Shown: positions 26,151 through 34,827, counted from the first letter of the stretch. The stretch: 44,284 nucleotides of DNA from Micrococcus sp. EYE_212 (GCF_023147585.1 NZ_JAHXOZ010000018.1:1-44284), one strand, 5' to 3'. Translations and numbers: made by a program. Notes: generated from the sequence alone by a model not told the origin.

Positions 26151-27074
26151 ATGTCCACCCCTGCGCGCTCATACGCCATCCCAGGCGTCCTGGCGGTCGC
26201 CAACGGCAAGGGCGGTACCGGCAAGACGTCGCTGGTCGCCAACCTCTCCGGTCTGGCCGCGGCCGCCGGCATCCGCACCCTCACCATCGACCTGGATCCC
26301 CAGGGCAACCTCTCCCCCGACCTCGGCCTAGAGAAGTCGGACGGAATCGAGCTGCGTCGAGCCCTCGAAGATGGGGCGCCGCTGCCGATCTCCACGGATC
26401 CCATGCGCCCAGGCCTGGGCGTCGTTCGCGGCGGTCCTCGTTTGGCCGACATCATCAGCCTGCTGGTGGCACGCGGCTACGACGCCCCGCCCCTCGGGGC
26501 TCTTCTGCACCGGAGCCTGAGCCAGGTCATGGAGGAGTGGGACCTGGTCGTCATCGACACGCCCCCGGGAGACCGCGCCCTGGTCGAGGCCGCCTTCAGC
26601 GTCGCCGAGGGCGTGGTCATCGTCTCCAAGACGGATCTCCGCTCCCTCGATGGCGTCGCTGTGACGGCCGAGCGCTTCCAGGCCGTTCACGAGACCACGA
26701 ACCCCGACGTGCAGCTGTTGGGCCTGGCGCTGTTCGACGTGGAGGCGCGCGCCGTGAAGATCGAGCGAGAGGCCCGCCAGGCGCTCGAGCAGATGCTCCA
26801 GGGGCTGGCCTTCGACGAGGCCGTCTTCACCGCCCGTATTCGGCACGCCGCCGGCGCCGCCCAGGACCTGCGCAAGAGCGGACGCCTGGTGCACGAGCTC
26901 GAGAGCGATGTGGCCCGCGCTCACCGAGAGCGCTTCGCGCGCATCAAGGCCGGTGAAGCCTCGACCTTCCATGCGTCGACCATGGATGGCCTGGCAGGGG
27001 ACTACGCCGCACTGGCCCAGGAGATTCTGGGACGCCTGAGCGCCCTGGGCCAGGACGAGGAGGAGGACGCCTGA
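26151..27074 (+). CDS. parA: ParA-type partition ATPase
   Basis: The 307-aa product from ATG 26151 is preceded by AGGAGGT. The deviant Walker A is NGKGGTGKTSL (near residues 18-28), the switch region is TIDLDPQGNLSPDLGLE, and Walker B-like is WDLVVIDTPPGDRALVEAAF. There is no N-terminal DNA-binding extension, so control of the promoter probably needs the partner protein. It drives plasmid segregation by ATP-dependent nucleoid binding. The partner gene begins one base after the stop. Confidence 0.9.
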   Translation: MSTPARSYAIPGVLAVANGKGGTGKTSLVANLSGLAAAAGIRTLTIDLDPQGNLSPDLGLEKSDGIELRRALEDGAPLPISTDPMRPGLGVVRGGPRLADIISLLVARGYDAPPLGALLHRSLSQVMEEWDLVVIDTPPGDRALVEAAFSVAEGVVIVSKTDLRSLDGVAVTAERFQAVHETTNPDVQLLGLALFDVEARAVKIEREARQALEQMLQGLAFDEAVFTARIRHAAGAAQDLRKSGRLVHELESDVARAHRERFARIKAGEASTFHASTMDGLAGDYAALAQEILGRLSALGQDEEEDA

Positions 27075-27075
27075 G

Positions 27076-27702
27076 ATGGAGACCCCCAATCGAGCAGACG
27101 GACTCGGCGCTGTGTTCAACGCGCGTGGCCGGGGCAAGAAGAAGCCGGCAGAGAAGGTCGACTCTGTGCCATACGCCATGCCAGAAACCACGCCAGATGC
27201 CACACCGGAATCCACGCAGGACACCACACCGGAAACGGTGCCTGTCGCCACGCGGGATACCGCACCGGAACTGATGCCAGACGTGAGGCGCGCGGTCCCG
27301 CAGGAAGGCGCGCAGGTGGTCGAGCTGGACCGTGTGGACGTCCCCGAAGAGGAAGAGCTGGTCGTGCGCAACACGGCCGTCTACCTCCCCGTCCCGGTCC
27401 TGGATCGGTTGCGGACCGCGGCCGCCAAGCGGCATCGGACCTACACGGACCTGCTGATCGACGCGTTCGACGAGCTCAGCGACGATCAGCTCTTGGCGGC
27501 CTGCGGGCACAAGCCGCGTGGGGACGGGGGGATGCCGCGTGGGCGCCGAGGTGCCGCGCGCGGCCAGGGCGGCGTGCAGGTGCAGCTGCGCCTGGATCAG
27601 GAGCAGCGGGGTTGGCTGGATGAACAGGTGGCCCGTCTAGGCGCCCCCTCCCGGAGCGCCATGGTCGCCTCGGTGTACGACGCCTGGCTGCCGAAGAGCT
27701 GA
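27076..27702 (+). CDS. Ribbon-helix-helix partner of ParA (centromere-binding candidate)
   Basis: The 208-aa product follows parA directly. A basic start (GRGKKKPAEK) leads to a Thr/Pro repeat (about residues 35-65: ETTPDATPESTQDTTPETVP with variants), then a domain with RNTAVYLPVPVLDRLRTAAAKRHRTYTDLLIDAFDEL that looks RHH-like. A second basic, RHH-like C-terminus contains VQVQLRLDQEQRGWLDEQVARLG. It is not a classical ParB with the HTH/CTPase motifs. It probably binds the repeats upstream of parA; this is inferred from position. Confidence 0.65.
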   Translation: METPNRADGLGAVFNARGRGKKKPAEKVDSVPYAMPETTPDATPESTQDTTPETVPVATRDTAPELMPDVRRAVPQEGAQVVELDRVDVPEEEELVVRNTAVYLPVPVLDRLRTAAAKRHRTYTDLLIDAFDELSDDQLLAACGHKPRGDGGMPRGRRGAARGQGGVQVQLRLDQEQRGWLDEQVARLGAPSRSAMVASVYDAWLPKS

Positions 27703-27712
27703 GCCGGCATGA

Positions 27713-27746
27713 GAAGGGGGGCGGCCCGGCAGGGCCGCCCCCCTTC
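27713..27746. terminator. Bidirectional terminator between par and rep
   Basis: Perfect 15-bp arms (27713-27727 and 27732-27746, GAAGGGGGG-CGGCCC and its complement) with a 4-base GGCA loop lie between the convergent par and rep genes. Confidence 0.85.
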
Positions 27747-27754
27747 GTGGTGCA

Positions 27755-28660
27755 TCAGCCCACGCGCAGGTGCCGGGGGCGCTGGTGGGCTGCCCGCGGG
27801 ACGTGGGTGGCGGAGGGGTGCAGGCGCAGGCCGGAGTCCACCACGGCCACCTTCGCCTGGGGGTAGATCAGCTTCACGGGCTCGAGGTTCTTCAAGAAGG
27901 CGGCCTTGAACTGGCGCGGCTGAGCGTACTGGGCGCCGAACTGGGTCTCCAGCTGGCGCCAGGAGACGGTGGTGGTGCGCTGGAGCGTGGACATCCTGTA
28001 GGAGAGCCAGACGTAGAGGTCCATGCGCATGGGGGAGCCGCCCAGGGCTGCCAGGGCGGAGGAGAGGACCGGGACGGGGGAGCGCATGACCTCCTCGAAG
28101 TAGGGCTCGCTGAGCTCGATGCGCGCGTGGTCGGCCCCACGCTGGTACGTGAGCTCGTAGCGGTGGGCCACGTGCATGTTCTGGCCGCTGAGGGTGCGCC
28201 GGTCGGGCGTCTCGCGGCTGGTCTCAATGATGATCGAGGTCGTGCTGAGCCGGTGGAGCTGGTCCATCACACGGCGCTGATTCGCCCCGGAGGGGTAGGT
28301 GCCGACGCTGGAGAGGAACGCGCGCAGGGAGGGGCCGGGGTCCAGGTGGCGGGAGCGGGTGCGCACGGCCTCGGTGGACATCCAGGTGAGCAGGGAGCGG
28401 GCCAGGACGCCGAAGGGGAAGCCAGCCGGGCCAGGGGAGAGCGTCAGGGTGGTGTCTCCGTTGCGTCGGCTCCAGTGGGGGACCGTGGCTCCAGGGTCGC
28501 GGTAGGGCAGGCTCAGCTGGGCCCAGATGCGGGTGGAGAAGGCGACCTCGCCGGGGTTCTGCTCGATCTCCTCGCTGAGCTCGAGCAGCCGCAGGCGCCT
28601 GGGCGAGAGGGCCGGGCGCGGGGCCGCGTCGATGGAGGTGATGTCCGGCGTGTGGTTCAT
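27755..28660 (-). CDS. rep: Replication initiator protein (RepA-like)
   Basis: The 301-aa product from ATG 28660 has GAAAGG about ten bases upstream. The pattern fits plasmid RepA-type winged-helix initiators: IWAQLSLPYRDPGATVPHW, FPFGVLARSLLTWMSTEAVRT, MDQLHRLSTTSIIIE, ELSEPYFEEVMRSPVPVLSSALAALGGSPMRMDLYVWLSYR, and WRQLETQFGAQYAQPRQFKAAFLKNL, the last two given in pieces along residues 180-270. It lies directly beside four iterons and DnaA-box-like sites, so it most likely binds these to start replication. Convergent with parA across a strong terminator. Confidence 0.75.
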   Translation of the reverse strand: MNHTPDITSIDAAPRPALSPRRLRLLELSEEIEQNPGEVAFSTRIWAQLSLPYRDPGATVPHWSRRNGDTTLTLSPGPAGFPFGVLARSLLTWMSTEAVRTRSRHLDPGPSLRAFLSSVGTYPSGANQRRVMDQLHRLSTTSIIIETSRETPDRRTLSGQNMHVAHRYELTYQRGADHARIELSEPYFEEVMRSPVPVLSSALAALGGSPMRMDLYVWLSYRMSTLQRTTTVSWRQLETQFGAQYAQPRQFKAAFLKNLEPVKLIYPQAKVAVVDSGLRLHPSATHVPRAAHQRPRHLRVG

Positions 28661-28742
28661 GGCTGAGGTGACCTTTCGGACCCGATGACGGGTGGGCGTG
28701 GAGGGGACGGAGCGGGTGTGGAGAACTTCGGTCGCCGGGGAG

Positions 28743-28995
28743 TTATCCACGTGCATCTTGTGACGGGGGCTCATAGTCGGCGGAGTGGACGCAGATTGGG
28801 GGCGAAATCGGCGGGATCAAGCCGATCGCGTGTGTGCATCTTCTGACGGTGCGCCGGTCGGGCCGGAGGTTATCCACGTGCATCTTGTGACGGCCAGTGT
28901 GTGCATCTTGTGACGGCCACCCCGTCAGAATCGGCATGATTGCAACGATTTTGGAGGGTCCCCATGTAGTAAAACCACATGTATTCCTCCTGTAG
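28743..28995. other. Iteron-type origin of replication
   Basis: Four 16-bp direct repeats GTGCATCTTGTGACGG lie at 28751-28766, 28834-28849 (one mismatch), 28878-28893 and 28901-28916. Two are immediately preceded by TTATCCAC (28743-28750 and 28870-28877), which resembles a DnaA box. An AT-richer stretch (28936-28990) with CATGTAGT/CCACATGT words follows and could be the unwinding region. The rep gene starts 83 bases away on the other side. Confidence 0.8.
28751..28916 (+). repeat. Four Rep-binding iterons
   Basis: Direct repeats of GTGCATCTTGTGACGG; the start-to-start distances are 83, 44 and 23 bases, so the last three are on near-helical-turn multiples. The second copy reads TTCTG instead of TTGTG. 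Confidence 0.8.
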
Positions 28996-29058
28996 TGGGG
29001 GGCGGTTTCGCTGTGCATCCGTGGATAGCCGTTCGGTGAGGTGGTCGCGGTCTGGGGT

Positions 29059-29865
29059 TCAGGCGGCCGGGGCCTGCTCCATGAGGGCCGCGTAGTCGGG
29101 AGCCAGCCCGCTGCGCTCCATGGCGTAGTCCTTCACGGCCTGGGTCAGGCGAGTGCGCAGGACGTTGATGCGCTTGCACAGGCCGCGGCCGCTGTAGCCG
29201 TACTCGTCGCTCAGGGCTGCGCGCTCGGCCTCGTCGGCCAGCTGGTAGCGCAGGAAGACCGCGGCGTCGCGGCTGGAGAAGACGGCGTTGTCTCGAGCCC
29301 AGGCGATCAGGGCGCACAGGTCCCGGGTGGCACGGCCGTTGTCGGCGGCCTCATCGTCGGCCGGCTCCTCGGCCAGCTGCGGCAGCCAGGAGGGCAGGGC
29401 CTCGACGTCGGACTGGCCGTCGTAGAGCTTGCGCTCGAGCAGGGAGTCCTTGAGCACGTCCATGGCGAGGTTGCCGATGCACGAGCCAGCCCGGTGCAGG
29501 GAGGGCCTGCGGATCCACTTCCACGCTGCGGCGATGACGGCGGCGGAGACCTCCTCGCGGGCGGAGTGGTCTCCGTGCATGGTGGCCATGCGCATGCGGG
29601 TGTGACGGCCGGCGATCAGGGTGAAGCGAGGCAGCATCAGCTGGAGGACGGCGCGGGCGCAGTCCTCGTCGCCGACCGCGGCCTGCTCGAGCAGGCCGCG
29701 CATGATCTGCTCGCGGACCTCCACGGTGCTGCGGGCCACCGTCTGGACGAGCTCGATGCCGGTCTGAGCGCCGTGAGGCCAGGGGTGGGAGGTCTCGGCG
29801 TAGCGCACGGCCCACTCGGCGTTCAGGCGGTCGATCACGGTCGGGGCGTAGGTGGTGGTGCTCAT
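29059..29865 (-). CDS. Sigma-factor-like protein, candidate regulator of the shared promoters
   Basis: The 268-aa product from ATG 29865 has GGAGG about ten bases upstream. A region-2-like segment (about residues 75-150) reads EEVSAAVIAAAWKWIRRPSL then GSCIGNLAMDVLKDSLLERK, in the style of sigma-70 family regions 2.1-2.4. The C-terminal segment (about 195-250) is region-4-like: SSRDAAVFLRYQLADEAERAALSDEYGYSGRGLCKRI, shown here as its helix-turn-helix core. An acidic linker joins the two, as in ECF sigma factors. It is divergent from the T4SS operon. Four plasmid operons share an ECF-like promoter geometry, so this is the natural candidate to read it. Similarity is weak; it could be another HTH regulator. 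Confidence 0.55.
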   Translation of the reverse strand: MSTTTYAPTVIDRLNAEWAVRYAETSHPWPHGAQTGIELVQTVARSTVEVREQIMRGLLEQAAVGDEDCARAVLQLMLPRFTLIAGRHTRMRMATMHGDHSAREEVSAAVIAAAWKWIRRPSLHRAGSCIGNLAMDVLKDSLLERKLYDGQSDVEALPSWLPQLAEEPADDEAADNGRATRDLCALIAWARDNAVFSSRDAAVFLRYQLADEAERAALSDEYGYSGRGLCKRINVLRTRLTQAVKDYAMERSGLAPDYAALMEQAPAA

Positions 29866-29890
29866 CGGACTCGGTCCCTCCATCAGTGGT

Positions 29891-29907
29891 GTCCGGGCGT
29901 CCCGGAC
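29891..29907. promoter_or_regulatory. Inverted repeat upstream of the sigma-like gene
   Basis: Perfect arms GTCCGGG (29891-29897) and CCCGGAC (29901-29907) lie 26 bases before the sigma-like start. It could be an operator or a leader hairpin. Confidence 0.45.
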
Positions 29908-29945
29908 GGGTCACTGACCAGCCAAACGAGCAGGTCGGGAAACGA

Positions 29946-29968
29946 ATCTGGATCTGGATCTGGATCTG
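29946..29968 (+). repeat. Tandem ATCTGG hexamer, nearly four copies
   Basis: ATCTGG x3 plus ATCTG lie in the divergent region between the sigma-like gene and the T4SS promoter, followed by the small palindrome CTGGA-TT-TCCAG (29977-29988). Possibly regulatory or a slippage repeat. Confidence 0.6.
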
Positions 29969-30060
29969 CCGATCGTCTGGATTTCCAGAACCTGGACCGC
30001 AGGAGATCGGCGTAATCATGCGGATGTGGGGGAGGGGCGGAGAAAAAGTTCCCGCACGGG

Positions 30061-30101
30061 AGGGACATCGGTTCCCGCGGGCGGCCTTTAGTCCGGTGAG
30101 A
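30061..30101 (+). promoter_or_regulatory. Shared regulon promoter D (T4SS operon)
   Basis: AGGGACATC (30061-30069), 15 bp, CCTTTAG (30085-30091), 4 bp, GTGAGA (30096-30101). The first T4SS gene starts 27 bases downstream behind AAGGAG. Same layout as the three minus-strand copies. Confidence 0.75.
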
Positions 30102-30127
30102 GATCGCCCGTCCAAGGAGCCCCCGTG

Positions 30128-30355
30128 ATGTCCGAGCAGACCCCCGAGATCGTGACCGATGAGCAGCTGGCCAGCTTCGTGCGTGAGGGCCAGACCATGC
30201 GGGAGGCCGAGGCCGTCCTGGAGGCGGGTCTGGCGGACCTGTGTGCGCGGCCGTTCGACCAGGCCAGCCAGGAGGAGATGCGTCGCCTCCTGGACTCCGA
30301 CCAGCTGCGCGAGGCCACCCTCATCGCCCGGCGGATGGGAGGGCAGGATCGGTGA
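30128..30355 (+). CDS. Small acidic protein, first gene of the T4SS operon
   Basis: The 75-aa product (MSEQTPEIVTDEQLASFVREG...) is acidic and helical, without a signal peptide, membrane segment or known family. ATG 30128 has AAGGAG eight bases upstream; GTG 30125 directly precedes it. Its stop overlaps the next start (GTGA), so it is translationally coupled to the TcpC-like gene. A regulatory or chaperone role is only a guess. Confidence 0.65.
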   Translation: MSEQTPEIVTDEQLASFVREGQTMREAEAVLEAGLADLCARPFDQASQEEMRRLLDSDQLREATLIARRMGGQDR

Positions 30356-31446
30356 AACTGCTCTCTCGCAAGAAGAAGACCGAGCCCGCCGCGGAGGCGC
30401 CGGAGCAGAACAGCCCGACGCCGGCCAAGTCCAAGGTGAACAGCCTGGCCTCCCGGGTCCTGCTCTACGGGTTCTACGGGGCGATGGTGCTGTGCCTGGG
30501 CCTGTCCGGCCTGGCCGTCGTCCTGGCCGCCTCGACGGCATCCCAGCCGGCGCCGACGGTGGAGGTGCCCGACACGTCCACCGCTGAGGGCGTGGCGACG
30601 TCCTACGTCTCGGCGTGGCTGCGTGCTACCCGCGACGACCAGAGCCTGCTGGAGCCCTATATCGGGGGGACGAAGATCCCCCAGCTGCCCGTGGAGCCGT
30701 TGGGTGTGCGCGACGTCGCCGTGGCCGGTGTCCAGCGCGGCAAGGACCCGAGCATCACCTCCGTGACCGTCGCTGCCCATGTGGAGCAGCGCTCCGGGGC
30801 GCCGAGCGCTCCGCAGGGAGCGGAGGCGACCAAGAGCCTGTCCCTGCTGGAGCAGGCGACCGCCTCGCCGACGTCCTCCGCCTCGCCGTCTCCCTCGCCG
30901 TCTTCGGCCAGTCCGTCTCCGGCGGCTGGGGCCACCGCCAAGCCGGTCCCCTACACGCTGCGGTACTACCAGGTGGCCGTTCACGAGCAGGCCCCCGGCC
31001 AGTTGCAGGTCATCGGCTACCCCACCCCGGTGCCGGGGCCGGCTCATGGAGACCCCGTCACCCTGAACTACTCCCAGCGGGTCGGCCCGGACACCGACCT
31101 GGGAAAGATGCTCGACGGCTTCCTCCAGGCCTACGGCGCCGGCCGCTCGGATGTCTCCCGCTTCCTGGCCCCCGGCTACAAGCTCGCCGCCATCGACCCC
31201 GCCCCCTACACCCGCCTGTTCATCCAGGAGATCCGCACCGATCAGGCCCTGGACTCCGTCCAGCCTGGCACCCCGGTGCGCGCCCTGATCCAGGCGGAGG
31301 CAGAGCTGCCCGATGAGCGCAACTCGCGTATGGGCGTGACGGTGCCGGTCACCGTGACCTTCCGCGACGGCCGATGGGAGGTGACCTCCCTCGACCCGGC
31401 CCCCCTGATCGACACCTCAGCCCCTCAGTCCGCCCCGACCCACTGA
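30352..31446 (+). CDS. TcpC-like conjugation channel protein (VirB8-type)
   Basis: The 364-aa product starts at GTG 30352. A basic cytoplasmic tail (residues 1-35) is followed by one membrane helix (LLYGFYGAMVLCLGLSGLAVVL). Two NTF2-like domains of the TcpC type are separated by a Ser/Pro linker (about 160-200). The second includes TDLGKMLDGFLQAYGAGRSDVSRFLAPG and ends in VTFRDGRWEVTSLDPAPL. TcpC proteins form the bitopic inner part of Gram-positive conjugation channels. The operon position supports this. Confidence 0.8.
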   Translation: MKLLSRKKKTEPAAEAPEQNSPTPAKSKVNSLASRVLLYGFYGAMVLCLGLSGLAVVLAASTASQPAPTVEVPDTSTAEGVATSYVSAWLRATRDDQSLLEPYIGGTKIPQLPVEPLGVRDVAVAGVQRGKDPSITSVTVAAHVEQRSGAPSAPQGAEATKSLSLLEQATASPTSSASPSPSPSSASPSPAAGATAKPVPYTLRYYQVAVHEQAPGQLQVIGYPTPVPGPAHGDPVTLNYSQRVGPDTDLGKMLDGFLQAYGAGRSDVSRFLAPGYKLAAIDPAPYTRLFIQEIRTDQALDSVQPGTPVRALIQAEAELPDERNSRMGVTVPVTVTFRDGRWEVTSLDPAPLIDTSAPQSAPTH

Positions 31447-31472
31447 CCCCTCATCTCTGAAAGGGAGACCTC

Positions 31473-31742
31473 GTGAACGTCTTCACCCCGTACCTCCACT
31501 CTTCCCTCACGCTCGGCGCCAACTTCTTCACCTCGATCAACAACCTGATCGCCCAGGCCCAGACCGTGCTCAACGCGCTGATCATCTTCCTGGGCGTGGT
31601 GATCTTCCTGATCGGCTCGGCCCGCGGCAAGTGGACCCTGCCGGCGATCCTGCTCTCCGCTCTGGCCGGCGGCCTGTTCATCTGGGGCGGCGTGGCCGGC
31701 GTCCAGTGGGCCGCGGACTCCGCCGGCTCGACCATCAAGTGA
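31473..31742 (+). CDS. Small two-helix membrane protein (VirB2/TcpD-like)
   Basis: The 89-aa product from GTG 31473 has AAAGGGAG upstream. Two membrane helices (TVLNALIIFLGVVIFLIGSA and LPAILLSALAGGLFIWGGVAG) are connected by the short loop RGKWT. Size and topology match VirB2-like pilin or TcpD-type proteins. A channel component is likely; the exact family is not certain. Confidence 0.6.
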   Translation: MNVFTPYLHSSLTLGANFFTSINNLIAQAQTVLNALIIFLGVVIFLIGSARGKWTLPAILLSALAGGLFIWGGVAGVQWAADSAGSTIK

Positions 31743-31759
31743 TCGGCCAGGAGTAAGCC

Positions 31760-32275
31760 ATGACCGAGACCGGACGGTTCTACAGCAGCATCCGCCGCAT
31801 CCCCACCACGCTCTACCGGCTGCCCGACGGCACCCGCGTGCCCGGGGGCCCCTACACGCTCGTGCAGGGCGTGGGCGGGGCGATCACGGTGGCGCTGCTG
31901 TGGGCCGTCCGGGGGTCCTGGTCCACCGGCTTCGACCTGTTCGATTTCGCCGGCGCCCTGGCCGCTGGCTTGGCGGTCACCTGGCTGCTGCGCTTCGCCC
32001 CGGACAACCTCCACGAGCTGGGCCTGGTCATCACCGGAGCCTTCCTGGCCTGGTCCAAGCCCCCGCACGGGCATTACCGCGGCGAGACGTTCGCCCCCAA
32101 GAAGGCTCCCGCAGGGATGCCCGAGAAGCCCTCCAGTCCCACCGCTCTCACCCGCGCGCCGGCCACCGACGAACCGCAGGGCGAGCCCGCGCCGACGTAC
32201 CGGCCGATGGGCACCTCCTCCGTGGCACGCCTCCTCCAGCAGAGCACGACCGAGAACAAGGACACCCAGCGATGA
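31760..32275 (+). CDS. TcpE/VirB3-like membrane protein
   Basis: The 171-aa product has a cytoplasmic start with RRIPTTLYRLPDGTRVPGGPYT, two close membrane helices (LVQGVGGAITVALLWAVRG and FDFAGALAAGLAVTWLLRFAP), then a polar tail. Placement directly before the VirB4 ATPase is typical for VirB3/TcpE proteins. Its stop overlaps the VirB4 start (ATGA). Confidence 0.65.
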   Translation: MTETGRFYSSIRRIPTTLYRLPDGTRVPGGPYTLVQGVGGAITVALLWAVRGSWSTGFDLFDFAGALAAGLAVTWLLRFAPDNLHELGLVITGAFLAWSKPPHGHYRGETFAPKKAPAGMPEKPSSPTALTRAPATDEPQGEPAPTYRPMGTSSVARLLQQSTTENKDTQR

Positions 32276-34827
32276 AGAACTCCCTCCTGTACCTGCGCGA
32301 GAACCTCATGTGGACCTCCACGGGCACGGTGTGGGCGATGTGGCGCGTGCACGGGCTGCCCTACGGCTTCGGCAAGGGCGAGCACAAGGAGCGGGCCATG
32401 CTCGCCCACCAGGCCCTCTTCCAGGGCCTGCGCGGGGAGGCCATGCTCATGGGCCTGTGCGCCGAGCTCGACCCCGCCGCCGTCGTCGAGCGCATGCTCG
32501 ACGGTGTCGACCTGGAGCAGTGCCCCAACTACCTCGAGGAGGTCGAGCTCTCTTTGGACGAGCTCGAGACGATCCCCGTGGGCGAGCGAGCCTACTGGCT
32601 GGCCGTGCCGCTGCCGTCCAAGTCGATCACCGACCGCCTCCAGACCCTGATCCGCTCCGTCGACGGCAAGCTGCGCGAGCAGCTGGCCCTGCCCACCTGG
32701 CGACCCACGGAGGCGGAGATCCAGGCTCTGGGGCGCACGGCCGAGCACATCGGCCGGGCCATCCCCGCCGCCTTCAAGGCCGTCCCCTCCTCTCCGGCCG
32801 AGGTCGCCTGGATCTACGCCCACTCCCAGAGCCGGGGCCTGGGATCGGATCCCACTGCGCCCGCCGGCGGGGAGGACGTGCAGGCGTTCACCTCCGGGGC
32901 GAGCATTCCCGAGCCGCTTGTGGACGAGGGCGGCCAGTCCGACGTCAGCGCCAAGGAACGGCTGAACCCCTTCGGCCGCCGGTACGTGAAGATCGCCTCC
33001 GAGACCACGGCAGGACAGGCCTCGTACCAGGTGGTGATGGCCCTGACCGCCGGCCCCCGCGAGGGCTTCACCTTCCCCGACGACGAGTACGTCTCCTACA
33101 TCGACTCCCTCAGCGTCAACGCGGACTGGATCATGCGCATGAACGTGCTGCCGGCCAAGCGCGCCGCCGCACGGAACAAGCGTGCCGAGGAGAAGCTCAA
33201 CGAGGAGTACAACCAGCAGGAGGGCGACTCCCACGCGATCACCGGCGGATCCACCCGCCTGGACGCGATCGCCGAGGACCTCAAGGCCTACCACGCCGCA
33301 CTGAACTCCTCGGAGGCCGAGGTCTCCATCGACGTCGCGGTGATGTTTATCGTCGGCGCCGAGACCCCCGAACAGGCCCAGGGCCAGGCCCAGATGATCC
33401 AGGCGGCCTACTCGGCGCGCGACTTCAAGGTGATCACGCCCCTGGGCTACCAGGAGTCGCTGTGGTGGGCGTGCCTGCCGGGCACGCCGGCCTCCTCCGT
33501 GGTGAAGAAGCTCGAGCTGCTGGTCACCGGCCGGCACCTGGCCTTCGGCGTGCCCCTGGTGACCGACGCGCTGGGCACCCGCACCGGATTCCGGCTGGGC
33601 ACGAACATCTCCTCCTCGCGCCGCAGTCCGGTGTTCATGAACATCGGCGGCCTCATGGAGGCCGACATGTCCGGCTCGTTCGCCGTCACCGGCGAGAACG
33701 GCTCCGGCAAGTCCACCCTGCTGAAGATCGTGGCCGGCAACGTCTTCGACCGCGGAGGCCAGATCGTGGCCATCGACCGCTCCGACAACACCGAGTGGGC
33801 GGCCCTGGGTCGACTGCTCACCGAGCGCGAAGGCTCCCAGCCCACCGTCGTCGAGCTCGGCGACACCCGCTGGTCGATCGACCCCCTGCGCCTGTTCCCG
33901 GGCAAGGTCGCCGCGCGCGTGACCCGCTCCCTGGTCTCCGTGCTGCTGGGCTTCGGCTCGAACTCCGCCGAGGGCCGGCTGCTCGGCCAGCTGCTGCACC
34001 CCGACTACGCGGAGGAGCATCAGATCACCTCCATGGGGTCCCTGGTAGCCCACCTGCTCTCTGGCCAGGGCTTGGCGGGGGAGGAGCCGGAACAGACCCG
34101 CGCGATCGCGTTCGGCCTCCAGAACGTGCAGTCCACCGAGTTCGGGCCCCTGCTCTTCGACGAGTCCCTGCCGACCCTGGACCTGTCCTCGCGCTTCCTC
34201 ACCTTCTGCACCCGCGGCGTGGAGCTGCCCCGACGCCAGGAGCTGGAGTCCGCCGCGCTGAAGTCGGAGCTGCCGGTGGAGAAGGTCATCGGCCGCGCCC
34301 TCTATGCCCTGATCGTGGCCGTCAGCCGCGTCGTGCTCTACGCCGACGACTCTATCGAGTCGCTGATGATCGTCGACGAGGCCCACCACGCCACCGGCTC
34401 CCCGGAGACCGAGCTGGAGCTGTCCAACGTGGTCCGCTACGGCCGCAAGCACAAGGCCGCTGTGGCGTTGGGCTCGCATGACGCGTCAACGGACTTCGGA
34501 TCCCAGCAGCTCCAGGCGCTGATCCCCGTGCGCATCGTCTGCCGTTCCCGCGACTCCAAGATGGCCCAGCGCAACCTCGACTGGATGGCCGACATGGGGC
34601 AGGACGAGTGGGTCGAGCTGGTCACCTCCGGGCTCTCCCCCCTGGACGACAACGAGGAGGTGGCCCCCGAGCGCCGCGGTGAGGCGCTGATGCGTGACGC
34701 CTACGGAAACGTCGCCAAGATCAAGGTGCTTCCTCCGCTCTCGCCGGCCCGCTTCAAGGCCGTGATGAGCTCCCCGCCCAAGCGCGGAGCCTTCACCGAG
34801 ACCGCCAAGGAGTTGGTGCACGCATGA
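32272..34827 (+). CDS. VirB4/TcpF-type conjugation ATPase
   Basis: The 851-aa product has an N-terminal VirB4-like domain with a long insert around residues 200-235. The RecA-like domain has Walker A GENGSGKST (474-482) and Walker B LMIVDEAHH with D702 and E703, followed by a RYGRKHKAAV arginine-finger-like region. It energises assembly of the conjugation channel at the inner face of the membrane. Coupled by four-base overlaps on both sides. No sign of damage. Confidence 0.9.
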   Translation: MKNSLLYLRENLMWTSTGTVWAMWRVHGLPYGFGKGEHKERAMLAHQALFQGLRGEAMLMGLCAELDPAAVVERMLDGVDLEQCPNYLEEVELSLDELETIPVGERAYWLAVPLPSKSITDRLQTLIRSVDGKLREQLALPTWRPTEAEIQALGRTAEHIGRAIPAAFKAVPSSPAEVAWIYAHSQSRGLGSDPTAPAGGEDVQAFTSGASIPEPLVDEGGQSDVSAKERLNPFGRRYVKIASETTAGQASYQVVMALTAGPREGFTFPDDEYVSYIDSLSVNADWIMRMNVLPAKRAAARNKRAEEKLNEEYNQQEGDSHAITGGSTRLDAIAEDLKAYHAALNSSEAEVSIDVAVMFIVGAETPEQAQGQAQMIQAAYSARDFKVITPLGYQESLWWACLPGTPASSVVKKLELLVTGRHLAFGVPLVTDALGTRTGFRLGTNISSSRRSPVFMNIGGLMEADMSGSFAVTGENGSGKSTLLKIVAGNVFDRGGQIVAIDRSDNTEWAALGRLLTEREGSQPTVVELGDTRWSIDPLRLFPGKVAARVTRSLVSVLLGFGSNSAEGRLLGQLLHPDYAEEHQITSMGSLVAHLLSGQGLAGEEPEQTRAIAFGLQNVQSTEFGPLLFDESLPTLDLSSRFLTFCTRGVELPRRQELESAALKSELPVEKVIGRALYALIVAVSRVVLYADDSIESLMIVDEAHHATGSPETELELSNVVRYGRKHKAAVALGSHDASTDFGSQQLQALIPVRIVCRSRDSKMAQRNLDWMADMGQDEWVELVTSGLSPLDDNEEVAPERRGEALMRDAYGNVAKIKVLPPLSPARFKAVMSSPPKRGAFTETAKELVHA

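Noticed and set aside
28751-28916. Repeats resembling a small CRISPR array
   Set aside because: Only four 16-bp copies with unequal spacing, adjacent to rep and DnaA-like boxes; no cas genes. Iterons explain them.
30556-30567. Reverse-orientation CGACACGTCC word in the TcpC-like gene
   Set aside because: Only the inner ten bases match; too short to count as a repeat copy in the other orientation.
32074-34479. 801-codon minus-strand frame opposite VirB4
   Set aside because: Shadow of the VirB4 gene; the plus strand carries Walker A and B motifs.
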